Shown: positions 1-7,913, counted from the first letter of the stretch. The stretch: DNA of 64,000 nt from Negativicoccus succinicivorans (GCF_014207605.1 NZ_JACHHI010000004.1:23288-87287), one strand, 5' to 3'. Translations and numbers: made by a program. The notes: generated from the sequence alone by a model not told the origin.

Positions 1-81
1 TGTCACTGCTATCCCTTGGCTAGATTTTTTAGGGAGGGCAGACAGGCCCAGGATGAAATTATTGAATTGTTAAAACAATAA
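1..81 (+). CDS. C-terminal tail of a protein that begins upstream of the window
   Basis: Frame 1 is open from the first base for 26 codons and ends at TAA 79-81. The tail is charged and helical in look (ends DEIIELLKQ). Too little is visible to assign a family. It lies directly before a filamentous-haemagglutinin-like scrap, so it may be the last gene of a preceding toxin/immunity module; that is inference. Confidence 0.4.
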   Translation, partial: CHCYPLARFFREGRQAQDEIIELLKQ

Positions 82-234
82 TTGAGAGGAAACATATAAA
101 CATACAGGGACGCACACTGCTCGGGCAACAAACAGATCTCATCGTAAAAGCCGTACACAAAAGTAGCGATTTACGGCAAGGACCGTTGACCAAAGCGCGG
201 CAAAACGCTTATTTATGGCTCTTTGTGGTAAATT
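82..234 (+). pseudogene. Filamentous haemagglutinin (FHA/CdiA)-like repeat scrap, copy 1
   Basis: A frame reading HINIQGRTLLGQQTDLIVKA starts at about 97 and stays open to about 230, entering the direct repeat that starts at 201. The pattern NINIQGSTLLGQ resembles the beta-helix repeats of two-partner-secreted haemagglutinins and CdiA proteins. The same junction recurs near 2600 and 6196. No start codon or full gene is present, so this is treated as a fragment. Family assignment is by eye. Confidence 0.4.
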
Positions 235-265
235 AGTAAGCTTAGAAAAAATAACAAAACCATGA

Positions 266-316
266 TTTAAAACTCCGGAACTGGGTGCGCAGGTTCGATT
301 CCTGCTAGGCGCACCA
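266..316 (+). pseudogene. tRNA-Leu(TAA) 3' half (anticodon loop to CCA), copy 1
   Basis: The sequence runs from an anticodon loop TTTAAAA through a perfect T-arm (GCAGG TTCGATT CCTGC) to GGCGCACCA. The bases 5' of the loop cannot form the anticodon stem and no D-arm is present, so this is a 3' fragment and not a working tRNA. Fragments starting at the anticodon loop are typical of integrase attachment cores in tRNA genes. Confidence 0.7.
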
Positions 317-325
317 TAAAAATGA

Positions 326-352
326 AAGTCTCGTGACCACGAGACTTTTTTT
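326..352 (+). terminator. Rho-independent terminator after the tRNA fragment, copy 1
   Basis: AGTCTCGTG / CACGAGACT stem followed by a T-run. The second copy lies at 7754-7780. Confidence 0.75.
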
Positions 353-501
353 GTATGTCAAAACGGGCGACGAAGCAACTGTATGACATGCTTATTAGAC
401 GTGACACATGATCAGGGAGTAATATATAATTACATGATACATACGCAAACATGGGTGCTATGAAGTATTTAAAAGAACATATAAACGGATGAGTGATATT
501 T

Positions 502-999
502 ATGAAATGCTTTAAGAATGTCTTGAGTATAGGGGGGCTATGGGCTAGAAAAGCGTGGACGAAATGTTATTGGTGTGTATTTTTATTGCTTGCAGTCATG
601 TTTTTCTTTCACTTAGTGGGGGGATTTGTTTATGGAAGAATAGAAAAAGATCTGGTAGAACAGCGTGTTAATTATTTGGAGCAAACAGGGGCTGGATTGG
701 CTAAGGAGATAGGAGGTCAAAATGTTACATTCGGTAATGTGAAATCGCTACCGGCAATAATTGTTAATGTATATTTTGATATTCCGAGCAATCAAATTCA
801 TTTGGCGGAGATTTGCAAAAAAGTGACGGATGATGGGTGGCGCATTTCTTTTTGTGATACAAAGGGTCAAAAAATGAAGTTTTATAATGATGTTTTTGTC
901 GTTGATTTTTGTTATGAGGAAAAAAAGAAGAAAGGGATTATTGGGATAACATACAATGAAGTTTGGACAAAAATGATTTGGTTTCGTTATTGGGTTTAG
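502..999 (+). CDS. Module protein X1: small membrane-anchored protein, unknown family
   Basis: The 165-residue product has one strong N-terminal hydrophobic segment (about residues 22-45) followed by a soluble domain. It aligns by eye along its length with the product of 2919-3428: shared KNVL start, GGxVYGxxxKDxVExR, YLEQ, and a closing YNxxWTxMxW. No known family is recognised. ATG 502 is preferred over GTG 493 because the paralogue starts at the equivalent Met. The upstream DNA is the duplicated uvrB promoter with a TATAAT box at 425-430, so transcription may be driven by a captured housekeeping promoter. Membrane location and position in a repeated array fit an immunity-type protein, but this is inference. 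Confidence 0.6.
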   Translation: MKCFKNVLSIGGLWARKAWTKCYWCVFLLLAVMFFFHLVGGFVYGRIEKDLVEQRVNYLEQTGAGLAKEIGGQNVTFGNVKSLPAIIVNVYFDIPSNQIHLAEICKKVTDDGWRISFCDTKGQKMKFYNDVFVVDFCYEEKKKKGIIGITYNEVWTKMIWFRYWV

Positions 1000-1002
1000 T
1001 AA

Positions 1003-1203
1003 GTGTTGGGCATTGGTATAATACCAGCTATTATGTATGTATTTATTTATTATGAATACTTTGGGTCAATTTATGAATTAAGACGTTGGGGAAATATTTT
1101 ATTATTGAGCGTCTGTTTTGAAGGTTATTATCTGTTGTTGGCTACATGGTTTGGCGGAATATTGGAGACGTATATAAAAAGGTTCTCTGAGAAAAGGATA
1201 TAA
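1003..1203 (+). pseudogene. Truncated copy of membrane protein Y (C-terminal third only)
   Basis: The 66 codons match the C-terminal part of the 4298-4852 product: shared AIMY, ExFxxIxEL, and GGILExYxKxFxEKRI. The N-terminal transmembrane segments present in the full copy are missing; the fragment begins directly after the X1 stop. It could still be translated from GTG 1003, but it looks like a deletion remnant produced when X1 and Y1 were joined. Confidence 0.6.
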
Positions 1204-1307
1204 AAAAGCAAAAATAAAGAACCGCAATAGACGTTGATCGAAACAATCGTTGAAACATATGTTATAAACCCGCATGTTGACGAAGATCATGCCGATGCGT
1301 ATATAAA

Positions 1308-1337
1308 AAGATCTTAGATTGATTTCTAAGGTCTTTT
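1308..1337 (+). terminator. Terminator between Y1 remnant and Z1
   Basis: AGATCTTAGA / TCTAAGGTCT stem with a T-run; duplicated at 4908-4937. Confidence 0.65.
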
Positions 1338-1582
1338 TTATGCGCGCAAATTCCGCGGAAAAATATAAATCGGCATGCGAATGTATTTATTTTCCCCCAA
1401 AATCCCCCCCATATTGTATGATGGGATAAATAGCACTATCAAATAAGGATGTCGCCGGCGGCACAAACGCTACGGCTTTTGCGGATGGCGGTTTCCCCTT
1501 ATGAAGTGAATAATATTTTGAAAGAAGATTATCGAAAATATCACGGAACCGGCTTGGTTTCGAGGATAGGAGAGTGATCGGT

Positions 1583-2587
1583 ATGAGATTACTTACTCGC
1601 AGTGTAATTAAGCGGATATGCTTAGGCCTTATTGTCATACTCATGGGATTAGGCGTATGGAAATGTGTTCACATGTATCATGTAAAACAGTATAAATATA
1701 GTGGAACGATTATTTCTGCAAATTCTACTATTGAAGAAGGAGAAGACGAAGATTGTTCTACGTTTACATTTATGAATCCAAACGATTTTAGAGACTATGT
1801 GCGGATAACAACGAACGATAAAACTTTTGTATCGGCACCGTCATTAGGGAAAAACGGAACTTTATTTATAGCAACTAAAGACAGTGATAACAATTTGTAC
1901 TTGACAAAGTATGATGCGGACTCGAAAAAAGACTCAATAAAAATAGGGAAAGCAGGTCGCGTCGGTTTATATAAAGCAGAAAGAGGACATTTAGTATGGC
2001 AAAAGTTAGAGGACAAGACCACACTTTTGCATTGGATAGATGAAAAAAAGCAAGTGCAAACATCAAGTGTTAAAGATGAAATATCGAAAAGATTATTTGC
2101 AGGGGATCATTTTATTGGTTGGGTAAACAAAAAAAATGATGTGTTCTACACTTCCGGAGAAAAAATCCATATAGACGGGTTTGATGTAGGAGCCCTGAAT
2201 GAGTCGCAATTTTTAGTCCCACGAAAAGACGGCACCTATATTCTGGACAGAAAAGGACGAGTGGTTTCTAAATACAGTGATCATCCATATTGGGTATCGG
2301 CATCGGGAGAAGATATAAATATTCTTTGCATGTATCCGAGGGGCTCCGGAGGGTATCAAGAGTTTTTTGATGATGAATGGACAATAAAAGACTGGATTCG
2401 TACCGACTATCGACAATGTTATGTTCCGTTTCTGTATAATCGAAAGTTGGACGATGTGGTTAACTTACCTGAAAAAATTGAAGGAAGATGGCAGGCTTAT
2501 TTTCGTTATCAAGATATTGAATACAACAGAGAGAATTTGGAAAAATTAAAAGAGTTAATCGAAAACGATACAATGTGGAATGAGTAA
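1583..2587 (+). CDS. Module protein Z1: membrane-anchored extracytoplasmic protein, unknown family
   Basis: The 334-residue product has a single N-terminal transmembrane or signal-anchor segment (residues about 9-27) and a long soluble region rich in beta-strand-like stretches (YILDRKGRVVSKYSDHPYWVS and similar), possibly a propeller fold; that fold is a guess. ATG 1583 is chosen because AGGAG (1568-1572) lies 10 bases upstream; the in-frame GTG at 1574 is only one base after it. It has a close paralogue at 5181-6176: the first 45 residues and the C-terminal half are almost identical while the middle third is diverged. This pattern of conserved ends with a variable centre suggests diversifying selection or recombination. 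Confidence 0.65.
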   Translation: MRLLTRSVIKRICLGLIVILMGLGVWKCVHMYHVKQYKYSGTIISANSTIEEGEDEDCSTFTFMNPNDFRDYVRITTNDKTFVSAPSLGKNGTLFIATKDSDNNLYLTKYDADSKKDSIKIGKAGRVGLYKAERGHLVWQKLEDKTTLLHWIDEKKQVQTSSVKDEISKRLFAGDHFIGWVNKKNDVFYTSGEKIHIDGFDVGALNESQFLVPRKDGTYILDRKGRVVSKYSDHPYWVSASGEDINILCMYPRGSGGYQEFFDDEWTIKDWIRTDYRQCYVPFLYNRKLDDVVNLPEKIEGRWQAYFRYQDIEYNRENLEKLKELIENDTMWNE

Positions 2588-2626
2588 ACCGATATCCACC
2601 GAAAGAGGAAACATAAACATACAGGG
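2588..2626 (+). pseudogene. FHA/CdiA-like junction scrap, copy 2
   Basis: Directly after Z1 one frame reads KPISTERGNINIQGSTLLGQ and then stops (TAA about 2624-2626). The same words follow Z2 (6177 on) and part of them occurs near 97-130. It marks the recurrent boundary of each module. Confidence 0.4.
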
Positions 2627-2651
2627 AAGCACCTTGCTTGGCCAGCGTTAA

Positions 2652-2723
2652 ATGTGAATATGACGAGCAGTATAATTTAAGACGGTTCCTTCAAAGACGC
2701 GGTATTGAGCCGCAAATAGACTA
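2652..2723 (+). pseudogene. Possible transposase C-terminal scrap
   Basis: One frame reads CEYDEQYNLRRFLQRRGIEP followed by a few codons and TAG. The run of a short helix then RRGIEP resembles the DDE-transposase stretch (LRxxLxxRGI.PxIP) of IS5/IS4-type elements. Only about 23 codons exist, so the call is tentative. No inverted repeats are seen nearby. Confidence 0.3.
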
Positions 2724-2742
2724 GGTAAATAGATGGGAGCTC

Positions 2743-2922
2743 TCTATAGATAAGCGGCAGTTAGCATCTACGATTTGGGAATCCGCCAATCAGATGCGGT
2801 TCAAGTCCAAAATAGAAGGGCATGGATATAAAGACTTTCTTTTAGGTTTTATTTTTTACAAGTATCTGTCGGAGAACGAAGAAAAGTGTTTAAAGACGAA
2901 AAAATTTCGAAAGTATCAATGA
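2743..2922 (+). pseudogene. Type I restriction methylase HsdM N-terminal remnant
   Basis: The frame starting SIDKRQLASTIWESANQMR and continuing GYKDFLLGFIFYKYLSENEEK is the characteristic N-terminal helical start of HsdM subunits. The frame ends at TGA 2920-2922, which overlaps the ATG of X2 (ATGA). The catalytic NPPF region and everything after the first 50 residues are absent, so this is a broken piece. The last dozen codons before the stop do not look like HsdM and may belong to an older toxin tail. Confidence 0.6.
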
Positions 2923-3428
2923 ATCCCATTAAGAATGTTTTGAAAACGGCTTTTCAACAGATACGGAAAATCTGTCTCAAATGGTATTGGTATATATTGG
3001 GAGCTGTGTTGTTTGCTTTCGTGGTTAATTTTTTTGGTGGCATTGTTTATGGAATTGTAAACAAAGACATCGTGGAAGAACGTACATATTATTTAGAGCA
3101 GAGGACCATAGGCTTAGCAGAGCCTTTTCATGGTCGGGCGACGTATTTTGGGCATGTTAATAAACTTCCCGCATTGTTTTTGACTGTATGTTTTGATGAT
3201 GCTGATGAATTGTTTTTATTTGATTCTTTTCTGTCCGATTTACAAGAACAAGGATGGACTGTTTATTCTTGCAATGAGCGTTTGAGAACCGCAAGATTGT
3301 ACAATGAAGAGTTTATTATCGATATTGACCATGTAGAAAACAAAAAACAGGTAATTATATCTATCGTTTATAATGATATTTGGACAAGAATGAAATGGTT
3401 GGAATATCTTTTTGTGCCTGGATATTAG
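2919..3428 (+). CDS. Module protein X2: small membrane-anchored protein, paralogue of X1
   Basis: The 169-residue product has one hydrophobic segment (about residues 19-40) and a soluble C-terminal domain ending YNDIWTRMKWLEYLF. ATG 2919 is preferred over the earlier GTG 2886 since the paralogue X1 begins at the matching position. The start codon overlaps the stop of the HsdM-like frame. Function unknown; paralogy and membrane anchoring are what the sequence shows. An immunity role would be inference from the module context. Confidence 0.6.
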   Translation: MNPIKNVLKTAFQQIRKICLKWYWYILGAVLFAFVVNFFGGIVYGIVNKDIVEERTYYLEQRTIGLAEPFHGRATYFGHVNKLPALFLTVCFDDADELFLFDSFLSDLQEQGWTVYSCNERLRTARLYNEEFIIDIDHVENKKQVIISIVYNDIWTRMKWLEYLFVPGY

Positions 3429-3489
3429 GAAATGTTGTCCTAAGCAGCACAGCGTATATCTAGAAAGAAGTTTTTTGAGGTAGGTTGAT

Positions 3490-3855
3490 ATGGTGATTAT
3501 TGACGGTGGAAAACTTCTTGTGACAACAGCGATAGTATGTTTAGTGGTTATGTTTTTTAAAGAATGGAGAAAAACAAAACAATGTGAAGAGGCGGTAATA
3601 TGGTGGCGTTTAGGAGGAGGATCTTTTTTAATAGCAATGACGTTGGTGTTGTTTATTGAAAAGCCTACCTCTTTATCAGTCTTCATCATAACTTTTATTT
3701 TTGGATTTAGTTCTTGTGCAACGGGGTATGCAGCGCTGAAGGGATATCCTAATAGGTTTTTTAAAGGCAAGACAAAGGATGTTATGGGCTGGGTTTTAAT
3801 ACTAAACGGGATTTTTATAATTTTGTTAGTAAGTGCGATTTTTATTGTACGGTAA
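3490..3855 (+). CDS. Module protein W: 121-residue multi-pass membrane protein
   Basis: Four hydrophobic segments are visible (about residues 5-22, 44-58, 61-80 and 97-119) separated by short charged loops. The start ATG is preceded by a weak TGAGGTAGG site. No family is recognised. It sits between X2 and V in the array on the same strand and has no paralogue in the window. Confidence 0.5.
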   Translation: MVIIDGGKLLVTTAIVCLVVMFFKEWRKTKQCEEAVIWWRLGGGSFLIAMTLVLFIEKPTSLSVFIITFIFGFSSCATGYAALKGYPNRFFKGKTKDVMGWVLILNGIFIILLVSAIFIVR

Positions 3856-3859
3856 GTTT

Positions 3860-4288
3860 TAACTACTTGCCGCACGAGACATCGGACTCACCACGGGACA
3901 AAACGTCGCCGACACGCACTACTACTGGCGACACAAGAACCGATCGGTAATAATGTATTTATTTATTACTTCCGATCTTTCCACAAAACAAGTTACGGAA
4001 AATTTAACGCAAAAAAGTGGTGGAATATTTATCAATGATACCAAAGATCATGAGTATGCAATTAACGGAGCGCAAGTGATTGTAACCAGCCAAATTGTGG
4101 AGCGTGACGGACAGGAAAAATATTCATTTCTAATCACTTTTATGGATCTGATAGACTACAATAAAAACGTAGATGGAATGAATAAGGTAGGAGCTGTCTT
4201 AGGTGTGGAACCGATTGCTTGGAAAGTATCTATTCCGATTGAAACAACAAAAGAGAAATTGAAATTTGCCGGAACATTGAGGCCGTAG
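3860..4288 (+). CDS. Module protein V, with a haemagglutinin-tail-like N-terminal extension in frame
   Basis: From ATG 3953 the frame encodes 111 mostly polar residues (a possible immunity-type domain, family unknown). The same frame is open upstream to about 3860 and reads AARDIGLTTGQNVADTHYYW, which resembles the region just before the variable toxin in polymorphic haemagglutinins. There is no start codon in the extension, so translation probably begins at 3953. The junction looks like a recombination scar joining a haemagglutinin tail to a new domain. Its stop (4286-4288) is 9 bases before the Y2 start. Confidence 0.5.
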
Positions 4289-4297
4289 GATTTGATT

Positions 4298-4852
4298 ATG
4301 ATTACGATGAATAGAGTTATACGAATATTGCTGATAGCGGTTTCATTTGTGTTGATAGTGTATGTGTCATCTTGGTTGGACATACAAACTCCGCATGGCG
4401 GGATGAGCAATGAAGAAAATTTCATAATTATGCTTGCAATAGGATTAGGGTGGTTAGCGGCATTTCACTTTTTGGCATTTTCCAAAACACGGGGAAATAG
4501 AAAATATCGGCTTTATTCTTCTGTTTTTCTCTGGCTAATTATCATGATTGCATATTGGATAGTTATAACGATACAGTCTTCGTGGCTTTTGTTTATGCAC
4601 GGACTGGCAATAGTATCGGCAATAATGTATTTATTTCTCATCTCTGAATACGAACGTTTTTGGCAAATTCATGAATTAAGCAATTGGGAACATGCATTTA
4701 TCGCAAATTTATGTTTCTTTGGCTTCTTTTTATTAGTATCCGCATGGTGGGGCGGAATACTGGAGCCGTATGTAAAACATTTCTTTGAGAAAAGGATATT
4801 AAAAAAGCAAAAACAAAGAACTTTGACAGACGCTGATCGAGATAATAACTGA
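4298..4852 (+). CDS. Module protein Y2: five-pass membrane protein, unknown family
   Basis: The 184-residue product has about five hydrophobic segments (residues roughly 5-24, 42-60, 75-95, 100-117, 135-155) and a basic C-terminus. ATG 4298 follows V by 9 bases, consistent with a shared transcript. Its last third is duplicated as the Y1 remnant at 1003-1203. A hairpin terminator follows at 4908-4937. No function can be assigned. Confidence 0.55.
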   Translation: MITMNRVIRILLIAVSFVLIVYVSSWLDIQTPHGGMSNEENFIIMLAIGLGWLAAFHFLAFSKTRGNRKYRLYSSVFLWLIIMIAYWIVITIQSSWLLFMHGLAIVSAIMYLFLISEYERFWQIHELSNWEHAFIANLCFFGFFLLVSAWWGGILEPYVKHFFEKRILKKQKQRTLTDADRDNN

Positions 4853-4907
4853 GACATGTACTATAACCCCGCATGCTGACGAAGCTCATACCGATGCGTA
4901 AATAAAA

Positions 4908-4937
4908 AGACCCTAGATTGATTTCTAAGGTCTTTTT
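4908..4937 (+). terminator. Terminator after Y2
   Basis: AGACCCTAGA / TCTAAGGTCT stem and T-run; near-identical to the copy at 1308-1337. Confidence 0.65.
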
Positions 4938-5028
4938 TATGCGCGCAAACTCCGCGGAAAATATAAATCGGCATGCGAATGTATTTATTTTCCCCCAAAA
5001 ATTCTCCCCATATTGTATGATGGGGTAA

Positions 5029-5175
5029 ATAGCACTATCAAATAAGGATGTCGCCGGCGGCACAAACGCTACGGCTTTTGCGCATGGTGGTTTCCCCTTC
5101 CGAAGTGAAAATATTTTGAAAGAAGATTATCGAAAATATCACGGAACCGGCTTGGTTTCGAGGATAGGAGAGTGA
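5029..5175 (+). pseudogene. Possible toxin-tail remnant ahead of Z2
   Basis: After an in-frame TAA (5026-5028) the frame is open for 48 codons, reading KDVAGGTNATAFAHGGFPF and ending KYHGTGLVSRIGE at TGA 5173-5175. That is five bases before the Z2 ATG. The equivalent stretch before Z1 (about 1431-1575) is mostly conserved but has frame-breaking changes. There is no start codon. A coding tail ending right at the next gene is the layout expected of an orphan toxin C-terminus with its cognate immunity gene; the toxin identity is not recognised. Confidence 0.4.
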
Positions 5176-5180
5176 TTGGT

Positions 5181-6176
5181 ATGAGATTACTTACTCGCAG
5201 TGTAATTAAGCGGATATGCTTAGGCCTCATTGTCATACTCATGGGATTAGGCGTATGGAAATGCGTTCACATGTATCATGTAAGACAGTATAAATATAGT
5301 GGAACGATCATTGCTTATGATCCGACGGTAAGAGATCCATATTATCATTTTACATTTTTGAATCCGAATGATTTGGCGGATTATGTCAGAATAAAAATCA
5401 ACAGGGGCGCATTGCTCACGGGACCGATATTCAATTATGACGGGGCACTAATTATGCTAACTAAAAATGACGAAAATGATTTATTTTTGGTTACGTGTAA
5501 AAATGCTGTGGAAAAACAGCAAATCAATATTGATGCATCCGACGACTTCGATTTGTACGAGACAGAAACAGGCTACTTAGTGTGGCAGTATGTTGACGAT
5601 AAAACATCATCATTTTATTGGCTCAACAGGAAAGGAATCATAGAGAAACAGATAACTGTTAAAGATGACATTACTCGTGTGTTATCTGTAGATAATCACA
5701 TTATTGGTTGGGTAAATAAAAAAAATGATGTGTTCTACACTTCCGGTGAAAAAATCCACATAGATGGATATACGGTAGGAGTTCTGAATGAGTCGCAATT
5801 TTTAGTCCGGCGAGAAGACGGCACCTATATTCTGGACAGAAAAGGACGAGTGGTTTCTAAATACAGTGACCATCCGTACTGGGTATCGACATCGGGAAAA
5901 GATATAAAGCTTCTTTGGATGTATCCGTGGGGCTCCGGTGGGTATCACCCGTTTTTTGATGACGAATGGACAATAAAAGACTGGATTCGTACGGATTATC
6001 GCCAGTGTTATGTTTCGTTTCTGCATAATTGGAAGTTAGACGATGTGGTTAATTTGCCGGTAAAGATTGAGGAAGAGCACCAGGATTATTATGCCTATCA
6101 AGATATTGAATACAACAGAGAGAATTTGGAAAAACTAAAAGAGTTAATTGAAAACGATAAAATGTGGAATGAGTAA
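5181..6176 (+). CDS. Module protein Z2: membrane-anchored protein, paralogue of Z1
   Basis: The 331-residue product shares its N-terminal anchor (residues 9-27) and most of its last 150 residues with Z1; the centre (about residues 35-155) differs strongly. ATG 5181 is used because the Shine-Dalgarno-like AGGAG (5166-5170) sits 10 bases upstream, as in Z1. The C-terminal words YNRENLEKLKELIEND are identical in both. Together Z1 and Z2 show a duplicated gene with one variable region. Function unknown. Confidence 0.65.
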   Translation: MRLLTRSVIKRICLGLIVILMGLGVWKCVHMYHVRQYKYSGTIIAYDPTVRDPYYHFTFLNPNDLADYVRIKINRGALLTGPIFNYDGALIMLTKNDENDLFLVTCKNAVEKQQINIDASDDFDLYETETGYLVWQYVDDKTSSFYWLNRKGIIEKQITVKDDITRVLSVDNHIIGWVNKKNDVFYTSGEKIHIDGYTVGVLNESQFLVRREDGTYILDRKGRVVSKYSDHPYWVSTSGKDIKLLWMYPWGSGGYHPFFDDEWTIKDWIRTDYRQCYVSFLHNWKLDDVVNLPVKIEEEHQDYYAYQDIEYNRENLEKLKELIENDKMWNE

Positions 6177-6224
6177 ACCGATATCCACCGCAAGAGGAAA
6201 CATAAACATACAGGTGATTGTATA
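6177..6224 (+). pseudogene. FHA/CdiA-like junction scrap, copy 3
   Basis: The frame KPISTARGNINIQ follows Z2 and then diverges from copy 2 (2588-2626), stopping at TAA 6223-6225 region. The end of homology at NINIQ marks a recombination boundary common to the modules. Confidence 0.4.
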
Positions 6225-6236
6225 AATCAGATTACT

Positions 6237-6341
6237 ATGCTTTTTCCATTTGAGTCCACAGGAAACAAAGTATCCTATGTTATTGATGGATGGAATCAGT
6301 GGTGGAATCAATTGAAGAATCAGTTCGGGAACGGGCGGTGA
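6237..6341 (+). pseudogene. 34-codon possible toxin-tail remnant coupled to protein U
   Basis: An ORF from ATG 6237 reads MLFPFESTGNKVSYVIDGW and ends with a Trp/Asn/Gln-rich tail at TGA 6339-6341. The stop overlaps the ATG of the next gene (TGATG). No full-length toxin exists. It could be a small real gene, but position right after an FHA-like junction and before a membrane protein fits the end of a displaced toxin domain. Family not recognised. Confidence 0.4.
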
Positions 6342-7540
6342 TGCCAATGTATAGAACTAAATGTCGCAGAGCATTGTGGGATATATATGTGGTTGTTTCA
6401 AGCATAGTATGGGGAATATATGCGGTGCTGGCAAACTTAGTTTGGGCGGATTATGCATGTTATCTTGATCCTAAATATGGACCGATACAATATGTAGTTT
6501 TTCTGCTTTTCAGTGTATTGCATATATTGTTGGCGGGGTGGTATTTCGCTGAGAAGAAAATGAGTAAAGGGCGACCGATAGCATTGTGCTTTATGGCTTG
6601 TTTTTTCTTGTTATTCGGACTTGAGCTCTTTTCCGTTTCTCTCTATATGAAGATGATGTTAGCATGGTCAACGGCTCGGGTATTAGGATTGCTTTGTTTA
6701 ACAGGTGTGATAATTTATTTATCAAGATTTTTGCCGAATGTGCTTTTGGAGTTTTGGGAGAAGCACACTTTTTGGGGGACTAAAATCTTTCTTTTAAGTG
6801 CTATTGAAGCAATTGTTTTGATATACTTTCAAACGCTTGTTGCGATCAATGAAACAGAAGGCGTTTTCGCATGGATTGTGTGTTCAGATGCTTTACCGAA
6901 TATCGGAGTAATATTTTTGCTAGCCTGGTTTTGGGGAATTTTGATTCCAGATGTATATAGAGAAATAAACAAGTACTCTAAAACGGGAAATAGGAATACC
7001 GTTTTGCGTGATTACAGTAAGATATATTTTTCGCTATCATTGTTATTGTTACTGGGGGGTGTGCTCCAGGTAAATGTATTTGAATTACAGCCGAATCCGC
7101 TTTGGATCGGGCTTTTACCGGAAAAATGGTCAACAGTATGGAATAGTATTATTGCTGTTTGTTTGGATGAAAAGAGTCGGTACATTTTTATCGGAATGAT
7201 TCCGATAGCGCTATTGTGGCTAAAAAAGCAAATAGAAAGAAAGGAATCGCCTAAAAAAGCAAGTAAAATAACGATGATGGCGGCATCATTTTTGCTAGCT
7301 TTATCGACACATATGTTTTTGGGCACATTGTTGTATACTGCGCTAGTATCAGAAGCTCGTGCTCGGAATTATCCCTTTTCGCCGGTAACGTGGTCTTACG
7401 GTGGTGCAAGTATTCCGGCGGTACTTGCTTATTTGTTCGTTTGGCTTATGTTGCTTTTGGTGAACTATTATTTTTGGAAAGAAACAGAAAAGCAAGGATT
7501 CATCAAAAATGTCTATGAGAAAATTACCAAGAGCAAGTAG
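6341..7540 (+). CDS. Module protein U: large multi-pass membrane protein, unknown family
   Basis: The 399-residue product carries about ten hydrophobic segments, for example near residues 12-35, 48-65, 78-98, 105-122, 148-170 and 250-275, with short polar loops. ATG 6341 is preferred over an earlier in-frame start at 6290 because it overlaps the stop of the preceding 34-codon frame (TGATG), which suggests translational coupling, and because the hydrophobic region begins soon after it. No transport or enzyme motif is recognised. It is the last gene of the array before direct repeat R2. Confidence 0.55.
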   Translation: MPMYRTKCRRALWDIYVVVSSIVWGIYAVLANLVWADYACYLDPKYGPIQYVVFLLFSVLHILLAGWYFAEKKMSKGRPIALCFMACFFLLFGLELFSVSLYMKMMLAWSTARVLGLLCLTGVIIYLSRFLPNVLLEFWEKHTFWGTKIFLLSAIEAIVLIYFQTLVAINETEGVFAWIVCSDALPNIGVIFLLAWFWGILIPDVYREINKYSKTGNRNTVLRDYSKIYFSLSLLLLLGGVLQVNVFELQPNPLWIGLLPEKWSTVWNSIIAVCLDEKSRYIFIGMIPIALLWLKKQIERKESPKKASKITMMAASFLLALSTHMFLGTLLYTALVSEARARNYPFSPVTWSYGGASIPAVLAYLFVWLMLLLVNYYFWKETEKQGFIKNVYEKITKSK

Positions 7541-7693
7541 TTATTGAGCCCAATTTTGAGCCCAATAACTCTATTGACTCTATAAATTTAGCAATAATAG
7601 GCCAAGTTTATCAAAGCAGAAATTCAGACAAAACGCTTATTTATGGCGCTTTGTGGTAAATTAATAAACTTAGAAAAAGCAACAAAACCATGA

Positions 7694-7744
7694 TTTAAAA
7701 CTCCGGAACCGGGTGCGCAGGTTCGATTCCTGCTAGGCGCACCA
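7694..7744 (+). pseudogene. tRNA-Leu(TAA) 3' half, copy 2
   Basis: Same structure as the copy at 266-316: TTTAAAA loop, variable region, perfect T-arm and CCA end, but no D-arm or 5' anticodon stem. Confidence 0.7.
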
Positions 7745-7753
7745 TGAAAATGA

Positions 7754-7780
7754 AAGTCTCGTGATCGCGAGACTTTTTTT
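7754..7780 (+). terminator. Terminator after the tRNA fragment, copy 2
   Basis: AGTCTCG / CGAGACT stem and a seven-T run. Confidence 0.75.
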
Positions 7781-7913
7781 GTGTGTCAAAACGGGGTAGC
7801 GAATAATTTATCGGATGTGCTTATTACGCATGGAACATGCTCAGGAAATAATATAGAATTTTTTAGATATGATATAATAATTATATGAGAAATACGCATA
7901 TACAGGGGGTACT

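Larger units (their letters stand above)
201..492 (+). repeat. Direct repeat R1: element end, tRNA-Leu 3' half, terminator, uvrB promoter/start
   Basis: This segment is a diverged copy of 7629-7942 (offset 7428 up to the tRNA end, then about 26 bases shorter). In order it has a shared 65-base stretch, the 3' half of a tRNA, a hairpin terminator, a TATAAT box (425-430), and an ATG at 460 that reads MKYLKEHING then TGA. The last part is a broken copy of the uvrB start. R1 and R2 together bracket the 7.4 kb accessory array. Confidence 0.8.

Noticed and set aside
266..316. Reading the tRNA-like piece as a functional tRNA
   Set aside because: There is no D-arm, 5' acceptor strand or 5' anticodon stem; only the 3' half is present, and the same holds at 7694-7744.
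1387..1644. Minus-strand frame ahead of Z1 (also before Z2)
   Set aside because: The plus-strand reading ends just before Z2 and is better explained as a coding tail; the minus frame has no ribosome site.
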